64,000 bases of DNA, taken from the NCBI GenBank assembly GCA_946624155.1, contig CAMORU010000003.1:1-64000 (forward strand), written 5' to 3'. The notes below the pieces were generated by a model, which was not told the DNA's origin, made no database searches, and was given only the letters and a program-made list of their open reading frames with translations. How positions within the stretch are numbered: position 1 is the first letter of the stretch; each line of letters begins with the position of its first letter. This DNA comes from an uncultured Caryophanales bacterium (GTDB taxonomy: Bacteria > Bacillota_I > Bacilli_A > RFN20 > CAG-826). The position numbers and the translations under genes were made by a program. Positions 50,390-59,455 of the stretch are shown here, one piece after another.

Positions 50390-52330
50390 TTACTTCACCT
50401 CCTCAATAAAGGAGTCAACTTCGTTGAAATTGATGTTTTCTTCAATCCATTGACGTCTTGTTTGTGGGTCATTACCCATAAGGGTAATAAGTCTTTGTTC
50501 TGCAAGAAGAGAGTCTTCAATAGTAACTTTAAGCAAAACTCTAGATTTAGGATCCATTGTTGATTCTTTTAATTGATCATCGTTCATTTCGCCTAAACCT
50601 TTGAAACGTTTAACTTTACATCCATATCCAACATGTTCTTTTGCAATAGCTAAACCTTCATCATCCCAGGCATATTCGTACTTCTTCTTATCATTTTCTT
50701 TATATATTAAATATAAAGGAGGCAAAGCGACGAATAATTTTCCCTTCAAAATGAGGGGTCTCATAAAGTTGTAAAAGAAAGTAATTAAAAGTGTTTGAAT
50801 GTGTGCTCCATCGGTATCAGCATCAGTCATAATGATAACTTTCCCATAATGGGAATTATCGGCATTAAATGTCTCTTTTACACCTGCTCCGATAGTATTA
50901 ATCAAAGTAGCACATTCTTCATTTTTAAGAACTTTATCGATTGTTAGGCCGAAAGTATTTAAAGGTTTACCACGTAGTGGTAATATTGCTTGATGTATTC
51001 TATCACGGCTCTTTTTCGCTGTTCCACCTGCAGAATCACCCTCAACTATGAAAAGTTCGTTTCTATCATAATCTTTAGAAGCAGCAGGTGTTAACTTATC
51101 AGACAAGACTATGTCTTGTTTGATAGTCTTTCTAGAACGCATCTCATCGCGGACTTTTCTAGCTGCAATTCTTGTGTTTTGAGCATCAACACATTTCTTG
51201 ATCAAATTGACCGCAAATTCTTTGTGCTCTGCAAGATAATAACTTAAGTTATTATAAATAAAATTAGTTACGATAGGTAAAGCTTCAGGAGTTCCTAGTT
51301 TTTGCTTAGTTTGACCTTCATATTCGAGCTTTTCTTCAGGAATCTTTAAAGAAATTATTGCAGTCAAACCTTCACGAATATCTCCGCCTTCAAGCTTCGT
51401 ATTTTTCTTAATTAATCCATGCTCTTCGGCATAGTCATTAATAGCTTTTGTTAATCCAGCTCTAAATCCTTGTTCGTGAGTACCACCGTCTCTAGTTCTT
51501 ACATTATTTGCATAAGAATAGATATTTTCGCTATAATCTTGGACAGCATATTGCATTGCTATATCTATAGATATAGAATCGTCAACACCTTCAAAGGCGA
51601 TTATTTCACCAATTGTGTTTTTATCGTGTTCAAGTGAACTTATATACTCTTTTATACCGTCTTTATAACAAAACTCAACTTTTTCTCCACTTCTTTCGTC
51701 AGATAGTACAAATTTTACGCCTTTTAAAAGGAACGCACTTTCTTGAATATGAGACGAAATCATGTCAAATTTAAAGTCGGTCGTTGAGAATATTTTTGCA
51801 TCAGGTTTAAAACGAACTAATGTGCCTCTTTTCTTGGTATTACCAAGAACTTCAAGAGGAGTAACAAGTTTTCCGCCATTTTCGAAACGGATATGATGAA
51901 TTTGACCATTCTTAAAAACAGTGACATCGCAGTATTCTGATAAGGCGTTTGTGACAGCAGAACCAACACCATGGAGTCCGGCAGATGATTGATAAGCTTT
52001 ATTTGAAAACTTACCTCCAGAGTGAAGGGTTGTGAAGATTAATTGGACTGCAGGCATCTTAGTCTGTTGATGAATATCAACAGGAATTCCTCTTCCCTCA
52101 TCCTCTACGCTTAAAGATCCATCTTTGTGGATTGTAATTTTAATAGTATTTCCGTACCCATTTAATGCTTCATCGACCGCATTATCAACTATTTCCCAGA
52201 CTAGGTGGTGGACACCATAAACGTTTGTTGAACCGATATACATTGCAGGTCTTTTTCTAACACCAGCAAGCCCTTCTAAAAGGTCAATATCAGCGGCTGT
52301 ATACGATGATTTTCCCTTATTTTCTGCCAT
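50390..52330 (-). CDS. parE: DNA topoisomerase IV subunit B
   Basis: 646 residues from ATG 52330, chosen because AAAGGAC lies about 9 nt upstream; a TTG 27 nt earlier is in frame but less likely. GHKL ATPase domain with EIVDNAVDEALNG and DEGRGIPVD, GLHGVGSAVTNALS, and TOPRIM domain with VEGDSAGGTAK and MTDADTDGAHI. Forms topoisomerase IV with ParC. plsY lies divergently upstream, as in many Bacillota. Confidence 0.95.
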   Translation of the reverse strand: MAENKGKSSYTAADIDLLEGLAGVRKRPAMYIGSTNVYGVHHLVWEIVDNAVDEALNGYGNTIKITIHKDGSLSVEDEGRGIPVDIHQQTKMPAVQLIFTTLHSGGKFSNKAYQSSAGLHGVGSAVTNALSEYCDVTVFKNGQIHHIRFENGGKLVTPLEVLGNTKKRGTLVRFKPDAKIFSTTDFKFDMISSHIQESAFLLKGVKFVLSDERSGEKVEFCYKDGIKEYISSLEHDKNTIGEIIAFEGVDDSISIDIAMQYAVQDYSENIYSYANNVRTRDGGTHEQGFRAGLTKAINDYAEEHGLIKKNTKLEGGDIREGLTAIISLKIPEEKLEYEGQTKQKLGTPEALPIVTNFIYNNLSYYLAEHKEFAVNLIKKCVDAQNTRIAARKVRDEMRSRKTIKQDIVLSDKLTPAASKDYDRNELFIVEGDSAGGTAKKSRDRIHQAILPLRGKPLNTFGLTIDKVLKNEECATLINTIGAGVKETFNADNSHYGKVIIMTDADTDGAHIQTLLITFFYNFMRPLILKGKLFVALPPLYLIYKENDKKKYEYAWDDEGLAIAKEHVGYGCKVKRFKGLGEMNDDQLKESTMDPKSRVLLKVTIEDSLLAEQRLITLMGNDPQTRRQWIEENINFNEVDSFIEEVK

Positions 52331-52436
52331 TATTTCGTTGTCCTTTTTGAATTTCAAGCATTGATTATAACAAAATATTTGTTGTAATCTAAAGCACTTT
52401 TTATGTATGATTTATAAGGTTTAGGAGAGAATTAAG

Positions 52437-53180
52437 ATGGATATTATCTTGTATAATATAATCACTTGTTTAACATCATTAATTTTAGGATATTTTTTTG
52501 GTTCAATTCCGGTCGGAGTCATACTTTGTAGACTCTTTAGGGGCGAAGATCCACGTGAAAATGGGTCAAAAAACTCAGGCGGAACTAATGTTGGACGACT
52601 TTATGGCAAAAAATTGGGTGCTGTAACAATCATTTTGGATGCAATTAAAACAGTTTTGCCTTTAATTTTGGTGTGGGTTTTACTCAATTTTGCAGGAATT
52701 AAAGATATTTTTTCTGAAAAATTAGGTACTGGAATGTATGCAAATGGTGCTTTAGCAATTATGCTTGCTCCTTTAGGAGCAACATTAGGTCATTGTTGGC
52801 CAATTTTTGCTGGATTCAAAGGCGGAAAGGCTGTGGCTAGTTTAACAGGTTTTGTCTTTTTCACTAACTGGCTTATGAGCATTTTTGGTTTTTTGGTTTT
52901 TGGAATCACCCTTAAAAAATCAAAATATGTTTCTCTCTCTTCAATAATAGGATCTGTGGCTACTACTCTTGTTGCCTGGTTGATCTACATTTTGACCGTT
53001 ACCGGAGTCTTGAATTGTAGCTTTACCTTCTGGGGATTTGGTTTAATCGAGCTTTGGGCAGGGGCAAATTTATGGTTCGCTCTAACTTCAACTTTAATAA
53101 CTGGAATCCTCATCTTCAGACATCGCTCAAATATAAGAAAATTAGCAGCCGGAGTCGAGAATAAAATTAAATGGATGTAA
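52437..53180 (+). CDS. plsY: Acyl-phosphate:glycerol-3-phosphate acyltransferase
   Basis: 247 residues, longer than the usual roughly 200. Five to seven membrane helices. PlsY motifs: GSIPVGVILCRLFRGEDPRENGSKNSGGTNVGR (motif 1 region) and GHCWPIFAGFKGGKAVASLTG (motif 2). It makes lysophosphatidic acid from acyl-phosphate at the membrane. AGGAGAG site before the start. Divergent from parE. Confidence 0.95.
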   Translation: MDIILYNIITCLTSLILGYFFGSIPVGVILCRLFRGEDPRENGSKNSGGTNVGRLYGKKLGAVTIILDAIKTVLPLILVWVLLNFAGIKDIFSEKLGTGMYANGALAIMLAPLGATLGHCWPIFAGFKGGKAVASLTGFVFFTNWLMSIFGFLVFGITLKKSKYVSLSSIIGSVATTLVAWLIYILTVTGVLNCSFTFWGFGLIELWAGANLWFALTSTLITGILIFRHRSNIRKLAAGVENKIKWM

Positions 53181-53200
53181 TAACAAAAATCCAAGAGAAT

Positions 53201-53291
53201 TTAGTAGAAAATTAGTAGTTTTATTCATTGTGAATTAACAAAGACCTACATTGTGGAAACACCAAATTGTTTCGATGAAATGTAGGTTTTT
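53201..53291 (+). promoter_or_regulatory. Repeat element B: tandem TTAGTAG and plsY terminator
   Basis: TTAGTAG at 53201-53207 and 53212-53218 (11-bp period), followed by TTTTATT and a small hairpin (ATTCA/TGAAT). A terminator follows: ACCTACATT (53244-53252) pairs with AATGTAGGT (53279-53287), ending in a T run. The loop has CACCAAATTGTTTCGATG, 16 of 18 bases like element A. The rest of the gap to 53380 shows no gene. Confidence 0.5.
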
Positions 53292-53380
53292 AATTGACAT
53301 TTTTTATTTTACAGTTTTCACCACCACTTCAACTCTTATTAAAAAATATATGTGTGTAAAAATAGGCTCATTTAGGCACG

Positions 53381-53406
53381 AAAAAAGCGTCCCCTGAGGA
53401 ACGCTC
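53381..53406 (-). terminator. Terminator of the efp-yneF transcript
   Basis: On the minus strand AGCGTTCC and GGGGACGCT pair (one bulged G) around TCA, followed by TTTTTT. Confidence 0.85.
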
Positions 53407-53425
53407 CATCGTTATCAATTTCGGC

Positions 53426-53662
53426 TTACTGATTGCGTTTCATTGAGTTCATAACTGCGCGGATTTGAGACTCACTTGGCTTACGTCCCATCTGCATAAA
53501 CATAGCGCGAATCATGTTTTCATTGATAGGAGGATTTTTCTTAAGTTCACGTTTGAAGAACCAACGTGAGAGGAAGAATCCAGCGATAAGTCCAGCGATG
53601 ACACAACCGATTGCAATACCGATTACACCACCAGTTTCCAATGCTAATGTAACTAATTCCAT
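53426..53662 (-). CDS. YneF family (UPF0154) membrane protein
   Basis: 78 residues with one N-terminal membrane helix (about 10-32: GVIGIAIGCVIAGLIAGFF) and a basic cytoplasmic tail with NPPINENMIRAMFMQMGRKPSESQI, the UPF0154 signature. Function unknown. Follows efp by 12 bp with an AAGGAG site. Confidence 0.92.
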   Translation of the reverse strand: MELVTLALETGGVIGIAIGCVIAGLIAGFFLSRWFFKRELKKNPPINENMIRAMFMQMGRKPSESQIRAVMNSMKRNQ

Positions 53663-53674
53663 TTTTTCTCCTTT

Positions 53675-54229
53675 TTAGGCGCGTCCTTGATATTCGCCTG
53701 TGTCTGTACGGACAAGTATCTTTTCACCTGCATTAATAAATTCAGGTACTTTAAGTGAGAAACCTGTCTCGAGTGTAGCTAATTTTAAAGCCCTATTAAT
53801 AGTATCACCACGTACACTAAGTTCACAATCAGCTACTGTAAGAGCAACTGAAGGAGGTAGAGAGATACCTAATATTTCGTTTTCATAGAAAACGATATCA
53901 ATTTCAGAGTTTGCAATAAGGAAATTAAGTTCCCATTCAAGTTTTGACTTTGCAATCTCAATTTGATCGAATGTTGCGTTATCCATAAATACGAGAAAAT
54001 CGCCTGCATCATATAGATAAGCCATCTTTTTCTTTGTAATAGATGTTCTTTCAACGTCATAACCAGAGTTACGTGCGAGTTCGATAATTGCACCAGTACG
54101 TAAGTTTTTGGCTTTTATCTTCGCCACCATCTTTCTCATGGCAGTTTTGTTTAAAAGAATATCTAAAACTTGGTATAAATTACCTTCGTCTAGGAAATAA
54201 TAACCAGGTCTCAATTCTGTTACGTTCAT
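53675..54229 (-). CDS. efp: Elongation factor P with non-canonical domain I loop
   Basis: 184 residues, standard length, three beta-barrel domains; domain III ends in KILVRTDTGEYQGRA. EF-P enters the ribosomal E site and relieves stalling at polyproline. Aligned by length to the usual loop KPGKGQA, this protein has KTAMRKM: the position of the modified lysine is Met, followed by Arg and Lys, and the Pro-Gly is lost. The modification used by other lineages could therefore not occur at the same residue. GGAGA site before the ATG; co-transcribed with yneF. Confidence 0.93.
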   Translation of the reverse strand: MNVTELRPGYYFLDEGNLYQVLDILLNKTAMRKMVAKIKAKNLRTGAIIELARNSGYDVERTSITKKKMAYLYDAGDFLVFMDNATFDQIEIAKSKLEWELNFLIANSEIDIVFYENEILGISLPPSVALTVADCELSVRGDTINRALKLATLETGFSLKVPEFINAGEKILVRTDTGEYQGRA

Positions 54230-54266
54230 GTATTTTCTCCAAAATCAGTCAAATTATATCTAAATA

Positions 54267-54914
54267 TTAGATATTTTTCAAATAACTGTTATATTTCTTC
54301 TCTCTTTCTAGTCTAGTGCATGCTCCATGGCCAGGATAAACTTTTAATTCATCTGGTAGCATTTTTAGTTTTCTTAAGGATGATTCCATTTGTCTAGCGT
54401 TTCCTGTAGGAAGATCAGTTCTACCAACAGTTGAAAAGAATAATGTATCTCCTGCGAAAAGAGCTTTTTCACTTGTTACGATGTAACAAGTACTTCCTCG
54501 AGTATGGAACGGTGTTAAAATAACGTCCACTTTAAAGCCTGCAATTTCTAAAGTTTCGCCATCATATACTTTGATTAAGTTCTCAGGAAGATAGTCTAAA
54601 ACTCTGACTTTGTATCCACCTTCTTGAGCTTCTATAGAAAGATTTAAGTCAGTATTTGTTAAAAATTCTGCTTCTTCTTCGCTAATATAGACAGGTATTC
54701 CGGGATTTAATTTGCAAATATCTTCTAAAGTACCAATATGGTCCCAGTGCCCATGTGTAATTAAAATAGCGACTAATTTAACGTTTAATTTGTTTATGTG
54801 GTCAATTAATCCACCATCAGGTGAAACGCTTGGATCAACTAAAAAAGCTTCGTTCTTTTCGTTAATGCAAAGAAACGAATTAGCACCTGTTCGATTGTAA
54901 TAAATATCGACCAT
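54267..54914 (-). CDS. MBL-fold metallohydrolase (glyoxalase II-like)
   Basis: 215 residues from ATG 54914 (a TTG two codons upstream is also in frame). Zinc-ligand motif THGHWDHIG (metallo-beta-lactamase HxHxDH), then HTRGSTCYIV, LFAGDTLF with the bridging Asp, and a final YPGHGACT. The YqgX-type group hydrolyses thioesters such as S-lactoylglutathione analogues; the true substrate is unknown. The terminator of rpmG lies 8 nt upstream and no ribosome binding site is visible, so expression comes from a downstream start or read-through. Confidence 0.9.
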   Translation of the reverse strand: MVDIYYNRTGANSFLCINEKNEAFLVDPSVSPDGGLIDHINKLNVKLVAILITHGHWDHIGTLEDICKLNPGIPVYISEEEAEFLTNTDLNLSIEAQEGGYKVRVLDYLPENLIKVYDGETLEIAGFKVDVILTPFHTRGSTCYIVTSEKALFAGDTLFFSTVGRTDLPTGNARQMESSLRKLKMLPDELKVYPGHGACTRLEREKKYNSYLKNI

Positions 54915-54921
54915 AAACAAA

Positions 54922-54941
54922 AAAATAAGGATAAATCCTTA
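54922..54941 (-). terminator. Terminator after rpmG
   Basis: On the minus strand TAAGGAT and ATCCTTA pair around TT, then a run of T. It includes the rpmG stop codon. Confidence 0.75.
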
Positions 54942-55091
54942 CTTTTTCTCCTTATGCACTGTGTGAGTTTTACATTTCCAGCAGTACTTTTTGGTTTCCA
55001 TTCTGTCTGGATGTTCTTTTTTATTCTTGTTTGTGATGTAGTTTTCTTCACCGCAAACTGTGCATTTAAGTGTAATATTTTCTCTTGGCAT
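54939..55091 (-). CDS. rpmG: 50S ribosomal protein L33 (zinc-binding type)
   Basis: 50 residues from ATG 55091, preceded by AAAGGAG; a longer in-frame frame has no ribosome binding site. It has CTVC and CWKC pairs, so it is the zinc-dependent form (not the zinc-free paralogue induced on zinc starvation). Bacillota often carry both; only one is in the window. Confidence 0.95.
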   Translation of the reverse strand: MPRENITLKCTVCGEENYITNKNKKEHPDRMETKKYCWKCKTHTVHKEKK

Positions 55092-55168
55092 AGGTTTTCT
55101 CCTTTGCTTTTGCGACAAAAATAATAGCACATTAACTAAAATATATCTACATAATATTTTATGTTTGT

Positions 55169-55174
55169 TATAAT
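55169..55174 (+). promoter_or_regulatory. -10 box of ispG, apparently leaderless
   Basis: TATAAT ends 5 nt before ATG 55180, with TCTACA as a possible -35 at 55146-55151 (17-bp spacing). No ribosome binding site. Confidence 0.6.
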
Positions 55175-55179
55175 CTTTT

Positions 55180-56238
55180 ATGGTTATGACTACAAGAAAT
55201 CACACAAAAACAATTAAAGTAGGAAATATCACAATAGGTGGATCAAACAAAGTTTTAATCCAATCTATGTGCAATATCAAAACTTCAAAAGTTGATGAAG
55301 TTGTTAAACAAATTAATGAATGCGCTATTTTAGGCGCGGATTTAATGCGTGTATCTGTTTTAGATATGGAAGATGCAAAAGCAATTAGAGATATTATCTC
55401 TAAAATTTCAGTTCCTCTAATTGCAGATATTCATTTTGACTATAAACTCGCTATCGAAGCAATTAACTCTGGAGCCAGTGCTGTTAGACTTAACCCAGGC
55501 AATATTGGCTCAGAAGAAAACGTCAAAAAAGTAGTCGAACTTTGTAAAGAAAAACATGTTCCTATTAGAATTGGAGTTAACTCCGGTTCAATCGATAAAA
55601 ATGTCAATAACGACACTTCAATTGTTAAGGCTAAAGAATTAGTCGAAAGTGCTGAAAAGACCGTCAAAATGCTCGAAAAATATGGATTCTATGACACAGT
55701 CATAAGTCTAAAAGGTTCTCATGTACTTGAAACAGTTGAAGCATATAAATTGGCGGCCGAAAAATTTGATTATCCTCTTCACTTAGGCATCACTGAAGCC
55801 GGTCCTAAAGATATTGGTTTAATTAGATCGACTGCAGGTCTTGCTCCTATACTTTTAAATGGTATCGGAGATACCATTAGAATTTCACTTTCTGATGAAC
55901 CTCAAGAAGAAGTTAGAGCATGTCGTAGACTTCTTAAAGATTTAGAAATTAGAAACGATTATCCAAACCTTATTTCCTGCCCAACTTGTGGACGTACTCA
56001 AGTTAATTTAGTACCTCTAGCAAAGAAAGTTCTTAAATATCTTGAAGATAACCACATCAATAAAACGGTAGCTGTGATGGGTTGCATCGTAAATGGTCCA
56101 GGCGAAGCTAAACGCGCTGATATTGGATGTGCGGGCGGCAAAGGCCAATGGGTAATATTTAAAAAAGAAGAAATTATTAAAACAGTTCCTGACGACAAAA
56201 TATTCGATGAACTAATAAAAGAAATTCAAAAGTTATAA
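55180..56238 (+). CDS. ispG: 4-hydroxy-3-methylbut-2-enyl-diphosphate synthase (flavodoxin)
   Basis: 352 residues. TIM-barrel start KVGNITIGG...VQSMCN-like (LIQSMCN), and the C-terminal [4Fe-4S] ligands in SCPTCGRT and [11 protein letters not shown]. The penultimate enzyme of the MEP pathway. Either ATG 55180 or the ATG two codons later may be used. The -10 box sits only 5 nt upstream. A weak GCC/GGC hairpin and T run (56243-56260) follows. Confidence 0.96.
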   Translation: MVMTTRNHTKTIKVGNITIGGSNKVLIQSMCNIKTSKVDEVVKQINECAILGADLMRVSVLDMEDAKAIRDIISKISVPLIADIHFDYKLAIEAINSGASAVRLNPGNIGSEENVKKVVELCKEKHVPIRIGVNSGSIDKNVNNDTSIVKAKELVESAEKTVKMLEKYGFYDTVISLKGSHVLETVEAYKLAAEKFDYPLHLGITEAGPKDIGLIRSTAGLAPILLNGIGDTIRISLSDEPQEEVRACRRLLKDLEIRNDYPNLISCPTCGRTQVNLVPLAKKVLKYLEDNHINKTVAVMGCIVNGPGEAKRADIGCAGGKGQWVIFKKEEIIKTVPDDKIFDELIKEIQKL

Positions 56239-56244
56239 AAAAGG

Positions 56245-56261
56245 CCAAAGGCATTTTTATT
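56245..56261. terminator. Short terminator between ispG and nfo
   Basis: GCC-AAAG-GC flanked by an A run and a T run; weak, only 3-4 bp of GC stem. Confidence 0.45.
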
Positions 56262-57189
56262 TTACGATAGAAGCGAATGCGTGTCTTAATTCTTTTTCGA
56301 CTTCTTTAATTTCTAATTTGCTTTTCCAATCGCTAAATTTATTAGCTCTTAGCATTTCAATTTCAATTTTGTATGGTGGTTTATCGTTAACGTATGGAGT
56401 TTCAAGTATTTTAGGGATGTCTTTTAAACGTGGATTATGCACCACCGCATTTAATGCTTCAAAGCCGATTTCACCATAACCAAGATTTTCGTGTCTGTCT
56501 TTATGTGAGCCAATTGGATTTTTTGAATCATTAATATGGACTACGAATAATTTATTTAATCCTACTGTTCTTTCAACAGTATCTAAAATCTTTTCAAAGC
56601 CACGAATGTCATAGTTATTGTCACTAATGTGACAAGTATCAAGACAAATACCCACTCTATCAGGATATTTACATTTGGAAATGATCTCTTGCATTTGCTC
56701 AAATGAAGTGCCCATTTCTGAGCCTTTTCCCGCCATAGTTTCGAGAGCAATTTTAACTTTAGTGCCATCTTGAGACAAAACCCAATCCAATGCTTTTACA
56801 ATCGAATCTACACCATTTTCGATGCCTGTGTTGACATGACTTCCTGGGTGTAAAACTAAGATTTCACAACCAAATCCTGCAGTTCTCTTAACTTCGTTAA
56901 GAAGAACGGATTTTGCCATGTCGTAATTCGCTTTATTAAGCTGATTTGCGATGTTAATAATATATGGAGCATGCACAACGATTTTAGATTCATCAAAACC
57001 ATGCTCTTTAATTAGAGCACGACCTTCATCAATACGAAGCTTTTCAAGAGGAGAACGGAATGCGTTTTGAGGCGCGCCAGTATAAAACATAAATGTTGTT
57101 GAGCCATACGATATAGCTTCTTCAACAGATCCTAAATAGTATTTAGGACTACTCATTGAAACATGTGAGCCAATTAAAAGATCATCCAT
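56257..57189 (-). CDS. nfo: Endonuclease IV (AP endonuclease)
   Basis: 310 residues, TIM barrel with the zinc ligands of Nfo: GSHVSMSSP at the N-terminus, VLHPGSHVNTG, ALETMAGKGSEMG, CLDTCHISDNNYD and HINDSKNPIGSHKDRHENLGYG. It cuts abasic sites in base excision repair. It overlaps the helicase upstream by 8 bp, so the two are one operon. Confidence 0.97.
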   Translation of the reverse strand: MDDLLIGSHVSMSSPKYYLGSVEEAISYGSTTFMFYTGAPQNAFRSPLEKLRIDEGRALIKEHGFDESKIVVHAPYIINIANQLNKANYDMAKSVLLNEVKRTAGFGCEILVLHPGSHVNTGIENGVDSIVKALDWVLSQDGTKVKIALETMAGKGSEMGTSFEQMQEIISKCKYPDRVGICLDTCHISDNNYDIRGFEKILDTVERTVGLNKLFVVHINDSKNPIGSHKDRHENLGYGEIGFEALNAVVHNPRLKDIPKILETPYVNDKPPYKIEIEMLRANKFSDWKSKLEIKEVEKELRHAFASIVK

Positions 57190-58534
57190 TTTGATTCTCC
57201 CTCTTATAACGTTCTACTCTTTGACGACGAATATCCTTGCGAATAATTTCACGTCTATGTTTTGCTTTTACTTTTTCAATAACCTGCTTTTGTTTCTTTT
57301 TATAACCAGGTTTAACTTTCTTGTCTTTGCTCTTTATTTGAGCTTTCGCTTTTTGAATTTTATTTTGAAGTTCTTGATCAACTCTACGTTTTGTAGGATG
57401 GGATTTTTCAATACCTTTTCCTTCAACAAGTTCAGTTTCTTTAAGTATCAAATACTTAAATTTAACTCCGTTTTTGATTAATGCGAGTGGTTTTGTAGTC
57501 TTGTCATTGTTATAAAATGTATAGCAATTTCCTGTCTTATTAAATCTTCCGGTTCGACCCGCGCGATGATAATAGAATTCTAAATTATTTGGAAGATCAA
57601 CGTTAATTACATCACTAACATCAGGAATATCTAGTCCACGTGCGGCCATATCCGAACACACTAAAATGTGAAACTCATCATTTTTAACTCTACGAATAAT
57701 TGATTTTCTTTCGCGAGCATCCAAATCACCTGTTAATAAAGCCGCTTTATATTTTCTTGCTCTAAGATATGAATAAATCTCATTTGCGGTCTCTTTTTTA
57801 GATGCGAAAACAAGTAATAAATAAGGTTTTATAATTTTAATAACATTAACTAATGATGTAATAACATCATTGTGCCTAATATCTATAAGATAATGGGTAA
57901 CATTTGACGCAGTCATTGTCTCTTCGTTGATGACTGGTACATTAGACCCAATATATTTCTCAAGTTCGTGTGATAAATTACTTTCTAGTGTAGCTGAATA
58001 CACCAAAAATCTAGGTTTATTAGTTTGTTCAACTATTTTATCGATCTCTAAAAAGAAACCTTCTTTAAGAAGCATATCTGCCTCATCTAAAACAATCGTG
58101 TTAACGTGCCTTAAAGAAACTTTACCCACTAAAATATCAACCAATCTTCCCGGAGTTCCTATTGCGATGTGTGGAGGTATAGAAAGACCTTGAGAACTTT
58201 CTTCTCTTTCGATTCCCGATTTAAATAATTTAATCTTTAAAGATGGGAATTCTTTTAAAAACGGAACTGCAAAATCATAGATTTGCTGAGTTAGTTCTCT
58301 TGTAGGCGCAATTATAATAGATTGAATATTTTGATTTTTCAAATCAACTTTTTCAATTAATGGAACTAAAAAGGCCAATGTCTTACCGGTTCCTGTAGCG
58401 GATTGAACCATTAAAGTTTCACCTTTTAAGGCTTTAGGAATTGCTCTTAATTGAATTTCAGAAGGATTAGTAAAACCTTGTCTATTTAAAGACTTGATCA
58501 TTAATTCAGATAAGTTAATTCCTTTAAACGACAT
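57182..58534 (-). CDS. DEAD-box RNA helicase (CshB-like)
   Basis: 450 residues: Q motif (GFTNPSEIQ), Walker A SATGTGKT, VLDEADMLL, SAT and the C-terminal helicase lobe with HRAGRTGRFN. A very basic tail (about 385-450, rich in Lys/Arg) probably binds RNA. Likely role in ribosome assembly or RNA turnover. On the minus strand a TATAAT is about 20 nt before the ATG. It is divergent from ispH. The pairing with nfo resembles Bacillus cshB-nfo. Confidence 0.93.
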   Translation of the reverse strand: MSFKGINLSELMIKSLNRQGFTNPSEIQLRAIPKALKGETLMVQSATGTGKTLAFLVPLIEKVDLKNQNIQSIIIAPTRELTQQIYDFAVPFLKEFPSLKIKLFKSGIEREESSQGLSIPPHIAIGTPGRLVDILVGKVSLRHVNTIVLDEADMLLKEGFFLEIDKIVEQTNKPRFLVYSATLESNLSHELEKYIGSNVPVINEETMTASNVTHYLIDIRHNDVITSLVNVIKIIKPYLLLVFASKKETANEIYSYLRARKYKAALLTGDLDARERKSIIRRVKNDEFHILVCSDMAARGLDIPDVSDVINVDLPNNLEFYYHRAGRTGRFNKTGNCYTFYNNDKTTKPLALIKNGVKFKYLILKETELVEGKGIEKSHPTKRRVDQELQNKIQKAKAQIKSKDKKVKPGYKKKQKQVIEKVKAKHRREIIRKDIRRQRVERYKRENQNG

Positions 58535-58578
58535 AATTTTTCCCGCGCCTAATTATACACGAAAAATCTTAAACGTGG

Positions 58579-58584
58579 TATTAT
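58579..58584 (+). promoter_or_regulatory. -10 box of ispH, apparently leaderless
   Basis: TATTAT ends 7 nt before ATG 58592; no ribosome binding site and no clear -35. Confidence 0.4.
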
Positions 58585-58591
58585 AGAACTC

Positions 58592-59455
58592 ATGAAAGTC
58601 ACTGTTTTAGAACCAAGCGGATACTGTTCTGGTGTTGAAAGAGCCATCAAAATAGCACTTAAAACTAAAGAAGAACATCCTAATACGAATGTTGTTATTT
58701 TGGGCATGCTTGTTCATAACGAAGACTCATTGAAAAGCCTACAAAATCAAGGAATTGAAACCATATATAAAAAAGATTGTTCTTTAGAACAATTAATTGA
58801 TGAAATTAAAGAACCTTCTGTTGTTATTTTATCCGCACATGGACATGCAATAAGTGTTGAGGAAAAACTTATTAAAAATGGGCATGTTATAGTTGATGCA
58901 ACTTGTCCTTTTGTTAAAACCTCATTACAAACCATTTTTGAAGAAGTTAATAAAGGATTTCCTGTTTTTTATATTGGAGCTAAAAACCACCCTGAAGCAG
59001 TTGCGGCGCTTTCATTATCAAAAAATATCTTCTTTATTGATTATAAAGAACAAAATATTCCTGAAGTTTTAGAGAAATCACCTTTGGTGATATCTCAAAC
59101 AACTCTATCAAAATTTGAAGTTGAAGAGATTAATAAGAAAATATTGGCTAAATATCCAAAAGCAAAATTTTTAGAAGGAATTTGTCACGCTTCAACCAAA
59201 AGGCAAGAAGCGTTAATGAATTTAGATAAAGACGTTGATTTAATTTATGTTGTTGGAGGAAGCAATTCAAATAACTCCAAAACATTATTCAATCTTGCAA
59301 AAAATCTTTACCCTTCAAAACAAGTCAAATTAATCCAAAATGCATCAGACATAAAAGAAAAAGACCTTTTAGGTCTTTCCCATGTTGTTATTTCTTCTGG
59401 AGCTTCTACTCCTAAAGAAGTTATAAACGAAATTAAAAATAAATTACTTAATTAA
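58592..59455 (+). CDS. ispH: 4-hydroxy-3-methylbut-2-enyl diphosphate reductase
   Basis: 287 residues. [4Fe-4S] cysteines: GYCSGVERAI (Cys 12), DATCPFV and GICHAST. Active-site residues in SAHGHAI and KNHPEAVA. Final MEP pathway step giving IPP and DMAPP. It is convergent with nif3 and the two genes overlap by 12 bp at their 3' ends. The start has no ribosome binding site. Confidence 0.96.
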   Translation: MKVTVLEPSGYCSGVERAIKIALKTKEEHPNTNVVILGMLVHNEDSLKSLQNQGIETIYKKDCSLEQLIDEIKEPSVVILSAHGHAISVEEKLIKNGHVIVDATCPFVKTSLQTIFEEVNKGFPVFYIGAKNHPEAVAALSLSKNIFFIDYKEQNIPEVLEKSPLVISQTTLSKFEVEEINKKILAKYPKAKFLEGICHASTKRQEALMNLDKDVDLIYVVGGSNSNNSKTLFNLAKNLYPSKQVKLIQNASDIKEKDLLGLSHVVISSGASTPKEVINEIKNKLLN

